Below, in pieces: positions 12,201-23,229 of a DNA stretch of 64,000 bases (position 1 is the first letter of the stretch; every line of letters begins with the position of its first letter). Under the pieces are notes generated by a model. It did no database searches, was not told the origin of the DNA, and saw only the letters and a list, made by a program, of their open reading frames with translations. Source of the DNA: Coccinella septempunctata (Eukaryota > Arthropoda > Insecta > Coleoptera > Coccinellidae); contig NC_058189.1 of NCBI RefSeq assembly GCF_907165205.1, forward strand, positions 42,496,270-42,560,269, in the 5' to 3' direction. The position numbers and the translations under genes were made by a program.

Positions 12201-12927
12201 ATTCTGGAAGCTGAAGGACAGAGTGTTCCAAAATCACGACCTCAATCTGAAGACCAAGACAGCTGTTTACAGAGCAGTGGTCCTCCCAACGCTTCTTTAC
12301 GGAAGCGAAAGCTGGACTCCCTACAGGCGACATATTAAACAGCTTGAACAGACGCAGCAACGTCATCTAAGACAGATAATGCACATCAGATGGTTCCACA
12401 AAGTTTCGAATGCAGAAGTCTTGCAGCGCGCGAGTTGTACAACAATTGAGACTCAAGTAACGAGGGCCCGACTCAGATGGAGCGGCCACATTCTGAGGAT
12501 GCAAGACACAAGACTCCCCAAAATAGCTCTATACGGCGAACTCACTGAGGGAGCCCGGAAACCAGGAGGCCAGTATAAGCGGTTTAAGGATACACTACAT
12601 CAATCCCTAAAATCAGTTAATGCTAATCATAACTGGGAACAACTAGCGTTAGACAGGTCACAGTGGAGGTCTTTGGTCCACAGTTATAATGGAGAATCGA
12701 GAAGGATACAGCGGCGGCCAGATCTGGTTGGAGACTATCCATGCCCTGAGTGTGGAAGGATCTGCAGGTCACGGTTGGGTCTCTTTAGTCACAGGAGGGC
12801 ACACAATCGCAACTAGCACTAAGAAGTTACAAGTCTGTTCGAATTTTTTTTTTTTTTTTTTTCTTTTTTTTCTTCTTCTTTTTGTAGATTTATTTCCGGT
12901 AACGGGATACAGCAATGGATGGATGGA
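9258..12927 (+). mobile_element. Complete non-LTR retrotransposon (LINE)
   Basis: Bounded by an 8-bp direct repeat TGTTTCAG (9250-9257 and 12928-12935) taken as the target-site duplication. It has a GC-richer 5' leader (9258-9576), one intact ORF, a short 3' UTR with a long T-rich tract (about 12846-12882), and ends in a short ATGG-type tail (about 12914-12927) rather than poly(A). No separate ORF1 was seen. The composition differs sharply from the AT-rich surroundings. Intact ORF and ends suggest recent insertion. The clade (RTE, Nimb, I or another AP-endonuclease lineage) is not settled by eye. Confidence 0.85.
9577..12816 (+). CDS. LINE ORF: AP endonuclease + reverse transcriptase + C2H2 finger, intact
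   Basis: A 1079-residue protein that nicks target DNA and copies its own RNA there (target-primed reverse transcription). Visible domains: an exonuclease/endonuclease/phosphatase fold at about 40-295 with WNVRTLL (45-51), SETR (81-84), GDFNARVG (190-197), LDYVIV (261-266) and TDHRLV (287-292), the usual catalytic and metal-binding blocks. Reverse transcriptase follows at about 540-850: NYRGISLLN, AFIDLSKAFDSVN (near 663), SGIKQGCVLAPLLFNIF (near 722) and catalytic YADD (784-787). A C-terminal CPEC...H...H zinc finger starts near 1056. All catalytic aspartates expected in RT are present. The ATG at 9577 is preceded in frame by TAA at about 9556, so the start is bounded. No frameshift or stop, so it could be functional. 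Whether it is transcribed cannot be told. Confidence 0.93.
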   Translation: MDQSNRTKFVSGGKIPSHSDLRGRVPERVNHRTNTNEKHIAFAAWNVRTLLDNPKADRPERRTALIDKELQRTSIAIVALSETRFSDEGSLVEQAYTFFWKGLPEGEIRQHGVGFAIRNDLAAKLTENPVGISERLMTLRFPAANNTFVNIIAVYAPTLNSSDNLKDTFYETLVATLSKIPKRERIILLGDFNARVGRGQDSELWPGIIGKHGTDSINSNGERLLALCAEHNLCITNTYFITRPNSRGTWRHPRSGHWHTLDYVIVRRKDLKEVLVTKPRADLECWTDHRLVISRMKISMRPKYQRKPKYLRERLQISKLQNPSTKDRFTDAVKDSLTPPDYNDDIETHWLRFKSSLTNTAKEILGTERSRKSPDWFADSETHIAPLLDAKHKAMKTAINKPGDVAAQIGFINIKREVRQEIRKIKDSWWKEKAREIQAYADNHDYRRFFEAIKTVYGPSRKASFPIRDAHGAILTDDRKILERWKEHYSQVLNQNNDSDLSILDLLPAYSPMTSLDDEISMSEIISAIKNMKKDKSPGLDGIPAEIFKALDEDIVNSLLILFRKIWEQGDVPQDFRDALVINLYKNKGDTSNCNNYRGISLLNVASKILSKIMANRLVPLLEKLLPESQCGFRPNRGTVDLIFTLRQLQEKAREQQSRIYTAFIDLSKAFDSVNRRALWKIMARLGVPEKFLAVCKSLHTNNTARIQHNGSTTDHFSTNSGIKQGCVLAPLLFNIFAIAVSIIADMSMPVRGVGIRFRFDGGLFNLKRLRAKTRTKFITEVQYADDCSLIASSSEDLQIMMDTYKHIYEALGLRLNIDKTKILVSPPESLQTDISLDNETLEQVEQFKYLGSFINTRANLDTEIHNRINSASRAFWKLKDRVFQNHDLNLKTKTAVYRAVVLPTLLYGSESWTPYRRHIKQLEQTQQRHLRQIMHIRWFHKVSNAEVLQRASCTTIETQVTRARLRWSGHILRMQDTRLPKIALYGELTEGARKPGGQYKRFKDTLHQSLKSVNANHNWEQLALDRSQWRSLVHSYNGESRRIQRRPDLVGDYPCPECGRICRSRLGLFSHRRAHNRN

Positions 12928-13193
12928 TGTTTCAGTTACTGAAGATAGAAAATGCATGTGATTTCGTTTCTATGATCTATCTGTAGATATATTTTAGAAT
13001 GGTTACCAATGGTTACTAATCGTCAGTAGGTGAAACGATGGATAGATAGGTTTATTGAAAACGGGCGTTAATCGTTAATACTATGCTGATCGATCCTGAG
13101 CAACGAGAGAAGAACACAACGGCTTTTGGTTAATTAAAACAAATACAGAGCAAGAGACATATTATATTTGTTACGAAAATACTATCATTTTAA

Positions 13194-13383
13194 GCCCGTT
13201 TGCAACAGCCGAGAATTCTCTAGAAAATTTACTCGAGATTTCATGCGCCGTGAATTATGTACCGTAACATACGCACTTTCGGTAGAATTCTCTGTTCAGT
13301 TGCGTACAAAATAATCTCTGCCGTTTTCTTGCGAGAATTTTGTAGATAATTCTCCAGGGAATTCTCGGCTGTTGCAAACGGGC
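13194..13383. mobile_element. 190-bp MITE
   Basis: Ends GCCCGTTTGCAACAGCCGAG and, reverse-complemented, the same bases, with inversion continuing through GAATTC. It is flanked by TTTAA at 13189-13193 and 13384-13388. A TTAA or TAA target could indicate a piggyBac- or Harbinger-type mobiliser; with no coding content this is inference. Confidence 0.8.
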
Positions 13384-13388
13384 TTTAA

Positions 13389-15460
13389 GGGTAAAAACTG
13401 AAGTTTTCAAATTAATTTTTTTTTCAATGCATAATTTTCGACCATATTCGAAAATGGCAGAAAGTCAAAGAGAGTTGTCGAATTCATCCCTCTCTAGCTA
13501 TGAGGGATGAGTGAGAAAATGAGCTGTTGAAAATTTTCCCATCTTCTTCCTCTAGGCATGATATTCCTGCAACGTATTCATTAATACATTTCAAGAAATT
13601 TCGCAACGAAAACATAAGATGTTTTCGTTTTAATATATCGAAACATAATGACATCATCTTACAGAAGCTAACGTAGTTTGAAATCAATGTGAACTTTGTT
13701 CAGCTCTTCTGTACTCATTTGTTTGTGTTATGGAAAAAATATAGAGACATGCGAGATGCGGGACAAATCACATAGTTCAATTAATAATTTTTCTTGTATC
13801 AGACTCGCCTACGGATATAGCATAGCAAGTATCTACATATAGGGACACATGAGACAGATCTTCGGCCTCAAGCTGAATCGAATGATTTATTCGAGTTCTG
13901 CATTAGCTGGATTGCAATCACGTGGATCCGCCCTGTCCGACACATATTTCATGCTCCATTGTGTGGATTAACAAAACCCTGGTTACACTTTGAGTTACTG
14001 CTTCATTTACTAATCTGACGGAATTCTACCTATAAGTGCGGGAGCGTATAATACCTAGCGGTTATTTATGATTCTTGTAGTCTCTATTGTATAAAATATT
14101 CGTTTAAATTTCCACCTATCCTTGTAGGCAAGTGAAAACTCAGTGGAGTGTTATAACCTATTACTCTTCAGTTCCTTATATGTCGGCAAAAATTTCATGC
14201 ATCATTTCAAGAGAAATCTAATTCCTAGTATTGTTTCAACATGAGAATATCGAAGGAATCGACCCTCCTGAACCCATACTATTTCATAACCTTCCATAAG
14301 TTAAATAAGATTTTTGTTATGAATATCATGTAAAAGTGACTTTTTGCAATTTTTACGTAATTATGGATCGTAAACAATAACAAAATGACTGAGGGCCTTT
14401 CAATTAATGTATTCAATAGAGTATTCCATAAATGAATAAACAAACCCTACAACCCCACCTCTAACGATCAAAATGAACCGATATTCTGATTACGATGGAG
14501 CGCATGTTCCTCTTTTGTTTTTCGAAATTTTGAAATGGCCATCCAAGAAAATTGATGAAATGGGTGCAAGGGAAACTTGACCAATTTGAATTTTTAAAAG
14601 AAAAAAGAGAAACATGTTCTCAATCGTAGACAGAATACCAATTCGCTTTGATCCTCAGAGGTTGAGCTCTAGGGCTGTCTGGATAAATCTAATACATTCC
14701 TGTATCAATTTTATTGGCCAGCCGTTTTACACATTCGAAAAAATATGAGCAACATGCTCTTCATCGTTGACAGAATAATGGTGGTTCATTTTAATCCTTG
14801 CAACTGGGGTTCTAGATCTTCCACTATGGAAAAAAAAATTGTTAGGATATTTTATTCACTGTATCATTAATTTCCATGAACGGCTATTTCGACCTGATAT
14901 TTCTTCCAGAGTAGAAATTCCATAAAACTTTGAAAACGTTTTATTGAATCAAGGATTATAACATATATCATAATCTATATTCCTTGATAAAAATTCAGTC
15001 CATCCCTCATTGCATTTAGCTCATTATTCGCTTCGGCATTCTATTCGAAATAAGGAAAAAGTTAAGAGACCTCAGCATTGATATCAGACATACGGTATTG
15101 ACCATGGTGAAATTATCGCTTTTGAAACTGGCCGGCGGGGAGTAAACATCACTACAGGTTGATTAGATAGATTGACTCATTCCGCTTATGATTTTTTTTT
15201 TATTGATTTGGAGTTAAAATAGAGATCCACAGAAACAGTAGGTCGCTGTGCTTGCTAGTATTGAACTCATCCTAAATCCTATATTCTAAATGGGAACGGT
15301 TTAACAGAAACGTCTAATGGACTTGAATAATGGAATATTGTAAACACCAACTTAAGTACCGAAGATCAATGGCACATTTTGTGCTATTTAATGAAGGAAC
15401 TTCCATCTCTCTGTGTAATTTAGATATTTCAGAACAGAACTTAACTATTTCTTAATAAAA
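13389..15460. other. AT-rich sequence, one faint old duplication
   Basis: 14605-14680 and 14745-14820 resemble each other (AACATG.TCT..ATCGT.GACAGAATA shared), suggesting an old roughly 140-bp tandem duplication. Nothing else is recognised. Confidence 0.4.
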
Positions 15461-15631
15461 TTTTTAGGGTTTTCACTCCCAATCTTTGAAACAAAATCAA
15501 TTAAAAAATGAAATAAACGATTTGCTCCTGCGTAAATTCTTGCACTAATTTGTCAGGAGCAAATCAACTAGAAAAAAATGTTGCCTGACAATGAACTGAA
15601 AATAAAGAACGTTGAAATTATAATTTTATAT

Positions 15632-15669
15632 TGTAACGTTTTGGAGTCTATATCAGACTCCTTCATCAG
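15632..15669 (-). ncRNA. Hammerhead-ribozyme-like motif (one core base changed)
   Basis: The minus strand reads CTGATGA, a hairpin GGAGTC-TGATATA-GACTCC, then AAAAC and GTTA. The hammerhead core is CUGANGA, stem II, GAAA, stem III, then NUH. Here the G of GAAA appears as A, while the sister copy near 37,625 keeps it. Probably an inactivated Penelope-type ribozyme. Confidence 0.5.
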
Positions 15670-15763
15670 AAGAAAATCAATTTTCGAAAATCTTCTGAAT
15701 TGTATCTTTTGTTTGACATTAATTGTCAATACATAGAAACAGAGACTGCATAGAAACGTGGAT

Positions 15764-16400
15764 TTATTTAATTTTGAAATTACCGGATGACAATTCCATC
15801 TTCAGTAAATTGATCCAAATATGATCTATTCCTACCGAACAATTTGCCAAATTATTATCTTGATCCAATAGAATACACGTAGACTCTTTAATCTTTCGTT
15901 TATAATGGTCTGTCTCCGTCATTAAAATTTTAGTGTTATTCCAATCCATCATGTGGTCTCCCGTATTAGAACAAATATGATCTGTGATCGATGAATTTCT
16001 CTATTTTCAATATTATTTTTATGTTCGCGTTTTCTTATTCTTATTTCTAGAGGTCTAGACGTTTCACCTGTATGGTGCATGAGCATAAGCATGAGTTTTA
16101 CTACAAATACAGGGTATGTTGTAAATACAATTTTTTTTTTCGTTCAAGGGTTTAGTTTTTGTTAATATAGATCTTAAATCATTTTGCGTTTTAAAATCAG
16201 TTCTTATGTTGAATTTCGAACCGATTATTCTTATTTTTTCTGAAAGGCCATTAACATAAGGAATTACGTTAAATAAATTTGGTTGTTCTTGACGGTTTGT
16301 TGGTTGTTCCTGATCATTATTATGATTTTTTCTCTCTAAATTTAATATTATTTTTTCAATAAAATTTTTCGGGTATTGATTATCCCTAAGAAAATATTTT
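15764..16400 (-). pseudogene. Penelope-like RT/GIY-YIG polyprotein C-terminal remnant
   Basis: Reading the minus strand: NQYPKNFIEKIILNLERKN, an N/Q-rich linker, NVIPYVNGLSEKIRIIGSKF, NIRTDFKTQNDLRSILTKTK, and KNCIYNIPC, which is the junction between reverse transcriptase and the GIY-YIG endonuclease in Penelope-like elements. After decayed sequence (16080-15960) the C-terminus DHMMDWNNTKILMTETDHYK RKIKE and GIDHIW follows to a stop near 15764. The GIY-YIG core is disrupted. The element class uses an endonuclease related to homing nucleases in place of an AP endonuclease. Confidence 0.75.
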
Positions 16401-17179
16401 AGTTATACTCAGAATTTCACAGCCCTTAACCACGTTTGATCCGTACTCACAACACCGTCAACTCCAGTAGCCGCTTAAAAATAGGTCATGGGGAGATTTA
16501 CAGAAAATATGTCAACTATTTCGATCTTTGGTATACATTCAGCTCACTCTTCGATTCAATATTGGACCTCATATTATTGAAGTATGTAGATTATTTCCCA
16601 GTTCGTTATCTATTCTACAACCCTCATTCTGTTCTTGGCCATGGGATACGCGGAACAATCGAGGCTGTAGTTGGAGTCCTAATAGAATTGAATCATATAA
16701 ATCCAATAAGGATGGTCGCTTTTCTCTTGTATATCGCCGGCAAGATTCAACAATAATTTTCTGCTCTGCGGTTAAGCCAATTTTCGTCCGGTGGTCCCAG
16801 AATTGAATTATAAATTCTTATTTGTATCATAAATGGAACAAAATGGGCTCCATGACGTGAGTTCGAAATTCATAACGTTAATTCCGTTAATTTAATGAAG
16901 AAAGTCAATTACAAACTAGCACTCTAGTTAAAATTGAACAACGGCTGAATTGTTTGGTTAATGCTGGTTACGTCAGACAGGCGGATACAAATATACTCTG
17001 GAGTTAAACGTTATACAGGATGAGTTCGATGTCTGATATGATTTCACTTCTAGTTAGAATGATTGATTTCTAAAAAATAAACATTTGATCCCGAGTTAAA
17101 AAAAAATAATTTCATTATAACTTCATATAGGTTATACATCAGAATATTGACAAAAGCTACAATTTATGAATATATTATA
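16401..17179. other. No recognised gene
   Basis: A plus-strand frame at 16436-16756 and its minus-strand counterpart show no family resemblance. The sequence is slightly less AT-rich than its flanks and may be an old repeat. Confidence 0.4.
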
Positions 17180-17573
17180 CAGGGTGTTTCATGAGTCGTT
17201 GGCCATACCCTAATGGTGAATATAGGTCATCCTCACCTTTCAGAAAACTTGCTTGTTTTGTATCCTTTGGCTATTAGTTTCGGAGATACGGGGTGATTCA
17301 TGAACATTTGGCCTAAATTTGCCATGGTCATAACTCTGAAATGCAAGGTCCGATTTCGATCAAATTTTATAGGTTTCTTCACTTCAAGAAGCTCTTTCAA
17401 TCGGCATCGATATTTTCATGGTGTTCAGAATATCATGCTGTTTCTTTCAAGCTCCAAAATCTATATTTCTTACATCCCTTACAGAAACTTCGTTATTGCC
17501 ACGAAAAACTATACTCCATTCACTTTTTTTTTAGCACTCGGTTGGCCATGGAAATTTGATACATTCCACCCTG
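17180..17573. mobile_element. Short mariner-type remnant
   Basis: Ends CAGGGTGTTTCATGAGTCG and, reverse-complemented, CAGGGTGGAATGTATC, each beside TA (17178-17179 and 17574-17575). No transposase motif. Part of it (17510-17550) recurs in inverted orientation at 18188-18231. Confidence 0.55.
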
Positions 17574-18187
17574 TATACTACGAAAATGTGAGGATATGAC
17601 GCCAGTCAAAAAATTTTTTGTTTGTGAATCAGCGCTGTGTTGTCTGTTCTACGTAAATGTCACAGTAATTACGTATTCCATTACGATGTCAAATTACTTC
17701 GGAAAATATGAATTAACAGATCTGGGAACTATTCCACGATGACGTTCATCAAAAATCCTGTAGTAACTTTTCGCATTCGTTCACCCTAAAATAAAATTCT
17801 CAAATGCCACCACTTTTTTGGGTCTCCCAATAGAAATTCTTTGTCATCCTCTTCATTCATAATCTTTCTGATTGCGGAAACATTCAGCTAAAATATAAGT
17901 CGTTTAGATTCCGATAAAACATTATACTTATAAATTCACTTACATTGAATATGTTTGATACCGTCTGATTGTTGTGGATTTCAGAAAATCAGCGTACCTA
18001 CTATTCGCATAAGCGAGTTCTAAATAGCAATTCCTGAAACCTTGTATTTTCTCTTTTTCAATCACTTTCGGCATTTTGGGAATATTAATTGATATTAGTT
18101 GTGGCAACGGCGTTATGACATTAACGACATTTCATGAGTGCCAACCTTATTACTCCGTTCTAGTTACAAAAACTTGAGAAAATTAAT

Positions 18188-18231
18188 TCATGGCCAACCG
18201 AGTGCTAAAATAAAAATGAATGGAGTATACA
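18188..18231. repeat. Inverted partner of 17510-17550
   Basis: CATGGCCAACCGAGTGCTAA followed by TGAATGGAGTATAC is the reverse complement of the segment inside the preceding mariner-type remnant. It is probably a second, oppositely oriented fragment of the same family. Confidence 0.65.
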
Positions 18232-20260
18232 AAAGTTATTCTACGGAATTCAATTTTACCTTTGCATGGCTCACTTGTCACAAGAAAATAGGAACCGAAG
18301 GAATTCATCTTTTATGTGATTTTTTCGAAATGCGGTCCTGTTTTTATTCGCTTGGTGACATTATTAATTGTCTTCTGTCGAGATTTTGAATTTTTTTAAA
18401 TTCTGTTCAACTCTTTTTATTTTAAACCCTCAGTTCACACTGAGTGTTCGTGAAAAAGTGATTGAAAGTATGCATAATCAAGATATGAATTCTTTTGGAA
18501 TTACATTTTGAATTTAGATTCAAATGAAGTAGACCCGCTTAGGAAATGTAATACGTGAGTGAATTAGCTTTGAAACACAAAAAATTTTAACACATATTCC
18601 GCGGGAAATATGCTTAATATGGCTTTTCAAATATGGAATATTTGTGTTAATTAAATCCAAAAAAAGATGTTCTATGCTTTCAATTATAGCAGTCAAAATC
18701 AGTTATTGGGCCTCATTACATATTTGAAAAAAGGTTAACAGGAGAAATCAATTTAAATTTCATTCAATTTACTTTAGCTCTATGGCTAAAGGAATGACGA
18801 AGAATATCGATTTTCTCGTGAACAAGTCGTGAATGACGTTGGTTTCAGATTTCTATTGGTGACTCTCGGTAAACTACATATAATGTAAGTAATATAGGTA
18901 AAGAAAAATCATCAAGTACAATTTTGTAAAGATTAAAAAGTTCCATGAAAAGTCCACGATGGCATTGATCTAACCCTTGGGAATAACCCAAGATAGCCAA
19001 TTTAAATATTTATTTTTCAATTGAATCCGAACTCCATATGAAGAAGGCTTCCACCGGCATGGAATTAATAAATATGGAAATGATAATGACCCTTATTTGC
19101 GGCATTTATTCTTGATGAAAAGTGTTTCCTACAGCATAGTTTTATAACGGATATTTCGGGAGAGTTTTCAGAAATACCTATTTAGGCGAGAAATAAAATC
19201 TAACCAGGATCTCAGTGTCATGGGTCTGCTAGTTTGAGGCAAGAATAAAAGAGGCATAATCGATATTATAATCTGATTTAAACTAGGATCGTGATAACGT
19301 CGTAGGTAGAGTTTTTTTCAGGGAAGTTGCGCGAATCTTTCGATAAATGGACTTTGTTTTTAGTTCTTTTCATAGTGAGGGTTTTCGCTCAAATGTTGAT
19401 TGTTGATAAGGTATTAATTACTATCACTTTTCGATTTCATTTTTCGTAATGGGGCTCGTTGATTTTCCGCTCATTATCTTTCTTGAATTATTCTTTAATC
19501 TTCACTAGCTTTCACAAGTTCATTATAAAATAAAAAAATACTGTTCGATTAATGAATACATAAGCAATTGTTTCAAAAAAATTCAACAGCCTAATTGAAA
19601 CAAAGCAGAATCTGGTATTATCTTATTTTTATACTATTTTCTTATTGTGAATCTGACACTGAGGTTTCTTCATGATTCTTCGTACTTTTAAATAAAGAAG
19701 GAGAGGCTTGCTGGCGAAGTGAATTGACTTTGTATTAAAAATTGTAGCCGGCCTAATATGTTATTGTTATTACATTCAAGACGTTCTTTTCCAACAGAAG
19801 GGAGATGTTTTAACAAACGACAATAATGATTGTTACGCCCATGACTAGGAACTTGCAATCAACCTCCTCTTGCTCATATTAATATGTTCATTGAGTAATA
19901 TACGTGCAGTTAATTAGTGCGCATAATTGATGATATTAATTAGGTAAGTTAACTAAATCCATCGTGATTGAGCGTAACCTTCATTTAAATGAATCTGTTG
20001 AATGCAAACCGAATAGAACGTCAAATTTATATTGTTGATTGATAAGTAGTTACTGAATGCATTCATTTCTATTCGAGTTAATTTATTTGGTTTGTCAATG
20101 AATGCAGAAAGGATATCATTTATATTTTGGATATAAGAGGGGCATATCTAGTTTATTTTGTGAATCCCTATAGCGAATTATTTGCTATAGAAGAAATTCT
20201 ATGAAGCAAATGCTGAATTTTCATGAAATGTAAATGCTGCAATCTATATAATATAAACAG
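18232..20260. other. AT-rich sequence, nothing recognised
   Basis: No coding or repeat structure identified on either strand. Confidence 0.45.
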
Positions 20261-20800
20261 AAAAGGTTCCTTATTACAATTACCATCCGGATGCTGTATT
20301 GGAAAATGAACATCACAAGCTCTACTGGGATCGCACGGTTCTCACAGACCGGAAAATAACCCACAATAGACAAGACCTCATATTGCTCAATAAGGATGAA
20401 GACAGAGCACTATTCATCGACGTGGCAATTCCAAATAATAACAATCTTCTAGATAGGCACACTGAAAAAATTTCAAAATACAGAGATCTCGAGGAACCAA
20501 CCAGAAGACAGTGGAAGCTGAAAGATATCAAGACCATCCCTATTGTCATTTCATCTACAGGCCTGATACCGAAGAAACTACTAGAGAATTTGAGGTAACT
20601 TCAGTTGGACGAAAATATCTATAGAGTCATGCAGAAGGCGGTACTGCTCGGAACGGCGAGAACTGTACGCAAGTACATGGAGAATGCAGAGGAACACTGT
20701 CTGCTCCGACAGAGCTTAATTCTTTTGATCTCATATCTGGGATAAGTGAATTTTCCTCTGGGGAGGAGTGTTAAAGCCGCAAGGCTAAAGTCATAATAAA
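20261..20800 (+). pseudogene. LINE C-terminus with restriction-like endonuclease motif (copy 1)
   Basis: The frame reads VLENEHHKLYWDRTVLTD, ITHNRQDLILLNKDEDRALF IDVAIP, EKISKYRDLEEPTRRQWKLK, IPIVISSTGLIPKKLLENLR, a stop, then VMQKAVLLGTARTVRK. The spacing of the D in QDLIL and the D in FIDVAIP resembles the PD-(D/E)xK-like endonuclease at the C-terminus of R2/R4/Dong-type LINEs; copy 2 has PDLIL there. It ends with AAAGTCATAATAA, as copy 2 does, and lacks about 60 bases that copy 2 retains near 24620-24680. 5'-truncated and stop-interrupted. Confidence 0.65.
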
Positions 20801-20951
20801 GGGCCTTTATTTTGTACTCTATGAATAAAATAATGAGGCGAAGTTTAGCCTATAGCTATTCTACTTAACTAGATCAGGCTGAAAACCACCTGTTCACAAT
20901 ATTGCCGAAACCGTCTGGATCACCCTTCCCTTCAATTTATTATTGTACAGA

Positions 20952-21500
20952 TAGTCCGAGAGCTGGCAACGAAAATCGGCAAGAGTTTTGTAATGGCTCA
21001 TACTTAAATATGGTTTAGTATTGAGGGTGTACATTAGTCAGCACCCACTCTCAAGGTCAGGTAGTGGAACATCTAGCGGCGACGCGCTTTGATGTAGGTA
21101 TAAAAAATTACAACATAGTCTACAAGAATTGAAAACTTGAAAGTGGTCAGACCTTCACTAAAAAGTGAAACGCGTTGGGCCAGTACCCACAGAAGTTGCT
21201 GCTTTAGGGATGTCGTTTCAGGAGATTTGTAATGGCTGCAAATGCAAACATTGCTCAAATTTAACATATTATTTGAGAATAAAATAGTCAGACCACATAT
21301 CAATAGAGCAGAGGCAGTCAGCAGTCACCCAAAGTACGGGTATTTTAATTTTACATAAATCAAAGAGCGTCGCCGCCAATTGTTCCATTACCTGACCTTG
21401 AAAGTGGATGCTGACTCATGTACACCTCCAAAACTGACTAATATTCAAATATGAGCCAGAACAAAACTCTTGCCGATTTTCGTCGCCAGCTCTCGGACTA
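20952..21500. mobile_element. Foldback MITE with about 150-bp inverted arms
   Basis: TAGTCCGAGAGCTGGCAACG at 20952 pairs with the complement of CGTCGCCAGCTCTCGGACTA at 21481-21500. Inversion continues through AAAATCGGCAAGAGTTTTGT, GTGTACAT.AGTCAGCA and AAGGTCAGGTA.TGGAACA to GGCG.CGACGC near 21080 and 21370. The centre is about 250 bp without coding signal. No clear target duplication. Confidence 0.8.
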
Positions 21501-22021
21501 ATATAAGAGGTTTTCATCCCAACCAAACTCGGTTACGGTTACGGTTACGACAAATATGTACCAATAACTTGTTCACATCGAATGACGCGTCTGGCTTAGA
21601 TTCAATAATAGGAAGCACGTGTTCACGTAAACCGCGTGGCTTAATATCATGATCTACCTACCTACAACGACATTATGTAGATTTCGCAACGTACAGATTC
21701 GAATCTAAATTTAAAGGTATATTCACTAACGAACAGGACATTTCAGATTACGTATCTATTCCTTGTCTGCTGCTTTCGCTTTTAACTTTGATAAACTGAC
21801 TATATGTGGTGGTCATTCACAGCTTTTGCGAACAGCATTGCTGGAAGAAAAGAGTTGTTATCACGTTCTGATAGCTATATAGGCAATACGAAAAAAATCT
21901 TATTCGGAACAGTTAACTTGCATAGTTTTCAACGTGGAGCAATATAATACTACGATATTCATTTCATCTTTTGATCACCTTTGGTATATCTGGTCCTACC
22001 ATAGAAATCGTTATATGTATA
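21501..22021. other. No gene; three GGTTAC units
   Basis: 21531-21548 holds three tandem copies of GGTTAC. Otherwise featureless. Confidence 0.5.
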
Positions 22022-22169
22022 CAGAGTGTCCCACAGTGGAAGGCCTATTAGACTTTTACAGGGATATTGCACTGGGGTGCTAGGGTTTACGCTTCTGATC
22101 TATCTGACTAAAACATTTTCAGTGTTTCGAAAAACTCCCACAAACTTCGTTACTTCGAATGGGACACCC
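22022..22169. mobile_element. Small mariner-type MITE
   Basis: Left end CAGAGTGTCCCAC and right end complementary to AGGGTGTCCCATTCGAAG, with TA at both outer edges. About 150 bp, non-coding. A related copy lies at about 23469-23606 in opposite orientation (GTGTCCCATTTGAAATAACG). Confidence 0.6.
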
Positions 22170-22407
22170 TATTCATTATAACTATTTTCGCTTCCCTATC
22201 CCCATCTGACTATTTTTGTCAAGTACTTCCCTATTCCCAGTCCTGATTCGGAGATATTGCAGGTTTTCAACAAAAAATTGGCAAAAACATGGATTCTATG
22301 AAATAAGTATAGAAACGACATCTTACTCAAGCGTGCTGAAATTTTGAAAATAGGTCACTGATATTCTGAAGATGAGTTTCCTGTAGAGAAGCTCGGTTTC
22401 TGATATA

Positions 22408-23229
22408 CAGAGTGTTCAAAAGTTCTTCGTCTTGTCCCTCGATACAAAAACAGCTAAAAGTTGATTGTTTCAAATGGAACACCGAATACGACTACGAATA
22501 CGAATTTATATTCGATATTTTCAGAGAATTTAATGATGTAGCATGTTCCCATTCGAAAACCTCATGGTTCCGGAAATGAAGTGTAATTTCTATGAAAGTG
22601 AGGGTGTTCAGCGTATTACTTTTGTTGCTACCTTACATTGAACACAAACGCTTATGTCTTGTGGTTGCTGTAGTAGAATCACTGCCACGTTAGTTTCGTG
22701 AGGATTGAAAACTCGACTGAGGGTGTTTGTCTTATTCAGCCAACGAATTGTGTTTGTTAAATAAAATTAACAAGGAATTTTTGTAAAAAATAGTTAGAAA
22801 TCACGGGTTATTCTGATGAAATTCCATTGAAATTACTTGTTATCCATGGACAATGTGATGAGATCGTTGAGAGAATTCGCATACAGTTAATGAAATCTAT
22901 TCCGCTTTTTACAACATATTTTCAAAATGTTGCCCATTTGCTTCAAGAAACTCTCAGCTGAGTTTTCGATGATACTAGAATCTCACGAAATTAATTTGGC
23001 AGTAATTCTACGGTAGCAACGCAACAGAGAGTTCGTACGCAGAAAACTTTCAAAGATATTTGTCTATAGTTCCGGAACAATAAGGTTTTAGTATCGTAAC
23101 CTGAACAACGTCACATGCGTATGTTGATTTTTTCTGACAATATGAGATGAAAAGTGTTAGTGTTGAAAAAAATCAAATTTTCGCCGTTTTTGTATCTAGT
23201 GAAAAGCCGAAGAATTTTGGAACATCCTG
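22408..23229. mobile_element. Non-autonomous mariner-type element, 822 bp
   Basis: Ends CAGAGTGTTCAAAAGTTCTT and, reverse-complemented, CAGGATGTTCCAAAATTCTT pair over about 45 bp to GATACAAAAAC on both sides. TA flanks at 22406-22407 and 23230-23231. No transposase motif in the interior. Confidence 0.75.

Larger units (their letters stand above)
9217..13070. mobile_element. Small TIR element (MITE) interrupted by a LINE
   Basis: TTACGGCCGTTTTCAATAAT at 9217 and, reverse-complemented, TAACGCCCGTTTTCAATAAA ending at 13070 are inverted. They are followed inward on both sides by CCTATCTATCC and GTTTCA. Only 9217-9257 and 12928-13070 belong to this element; the rest is the LINE that landed in it. 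Superfamily not determined. Confidence 0.6.
15461..16400 (-). mobile_element. Penelope-like retroelement, 3' part
   Basis: The minus strand runs from C-terminal coding remnant (16400-15764) into non-coding terminal sequence (15763-15461). The terminal part matches 37431-37610 well, including the inverted pair GATTTGCTCCTG / CAGGAGCAAATC (15522-15567). It also carries a hammerhead-like motif, a hallmark reported for Penelope-like terminal repeats. The copy is truncated at about 16400. Confidence 0.75.

Noticed and set aside
21531..21548. GGTTAC repeat as telomere-like sequence
   Set aside because: Only three units, and not the arthropod TTAGG repeat.
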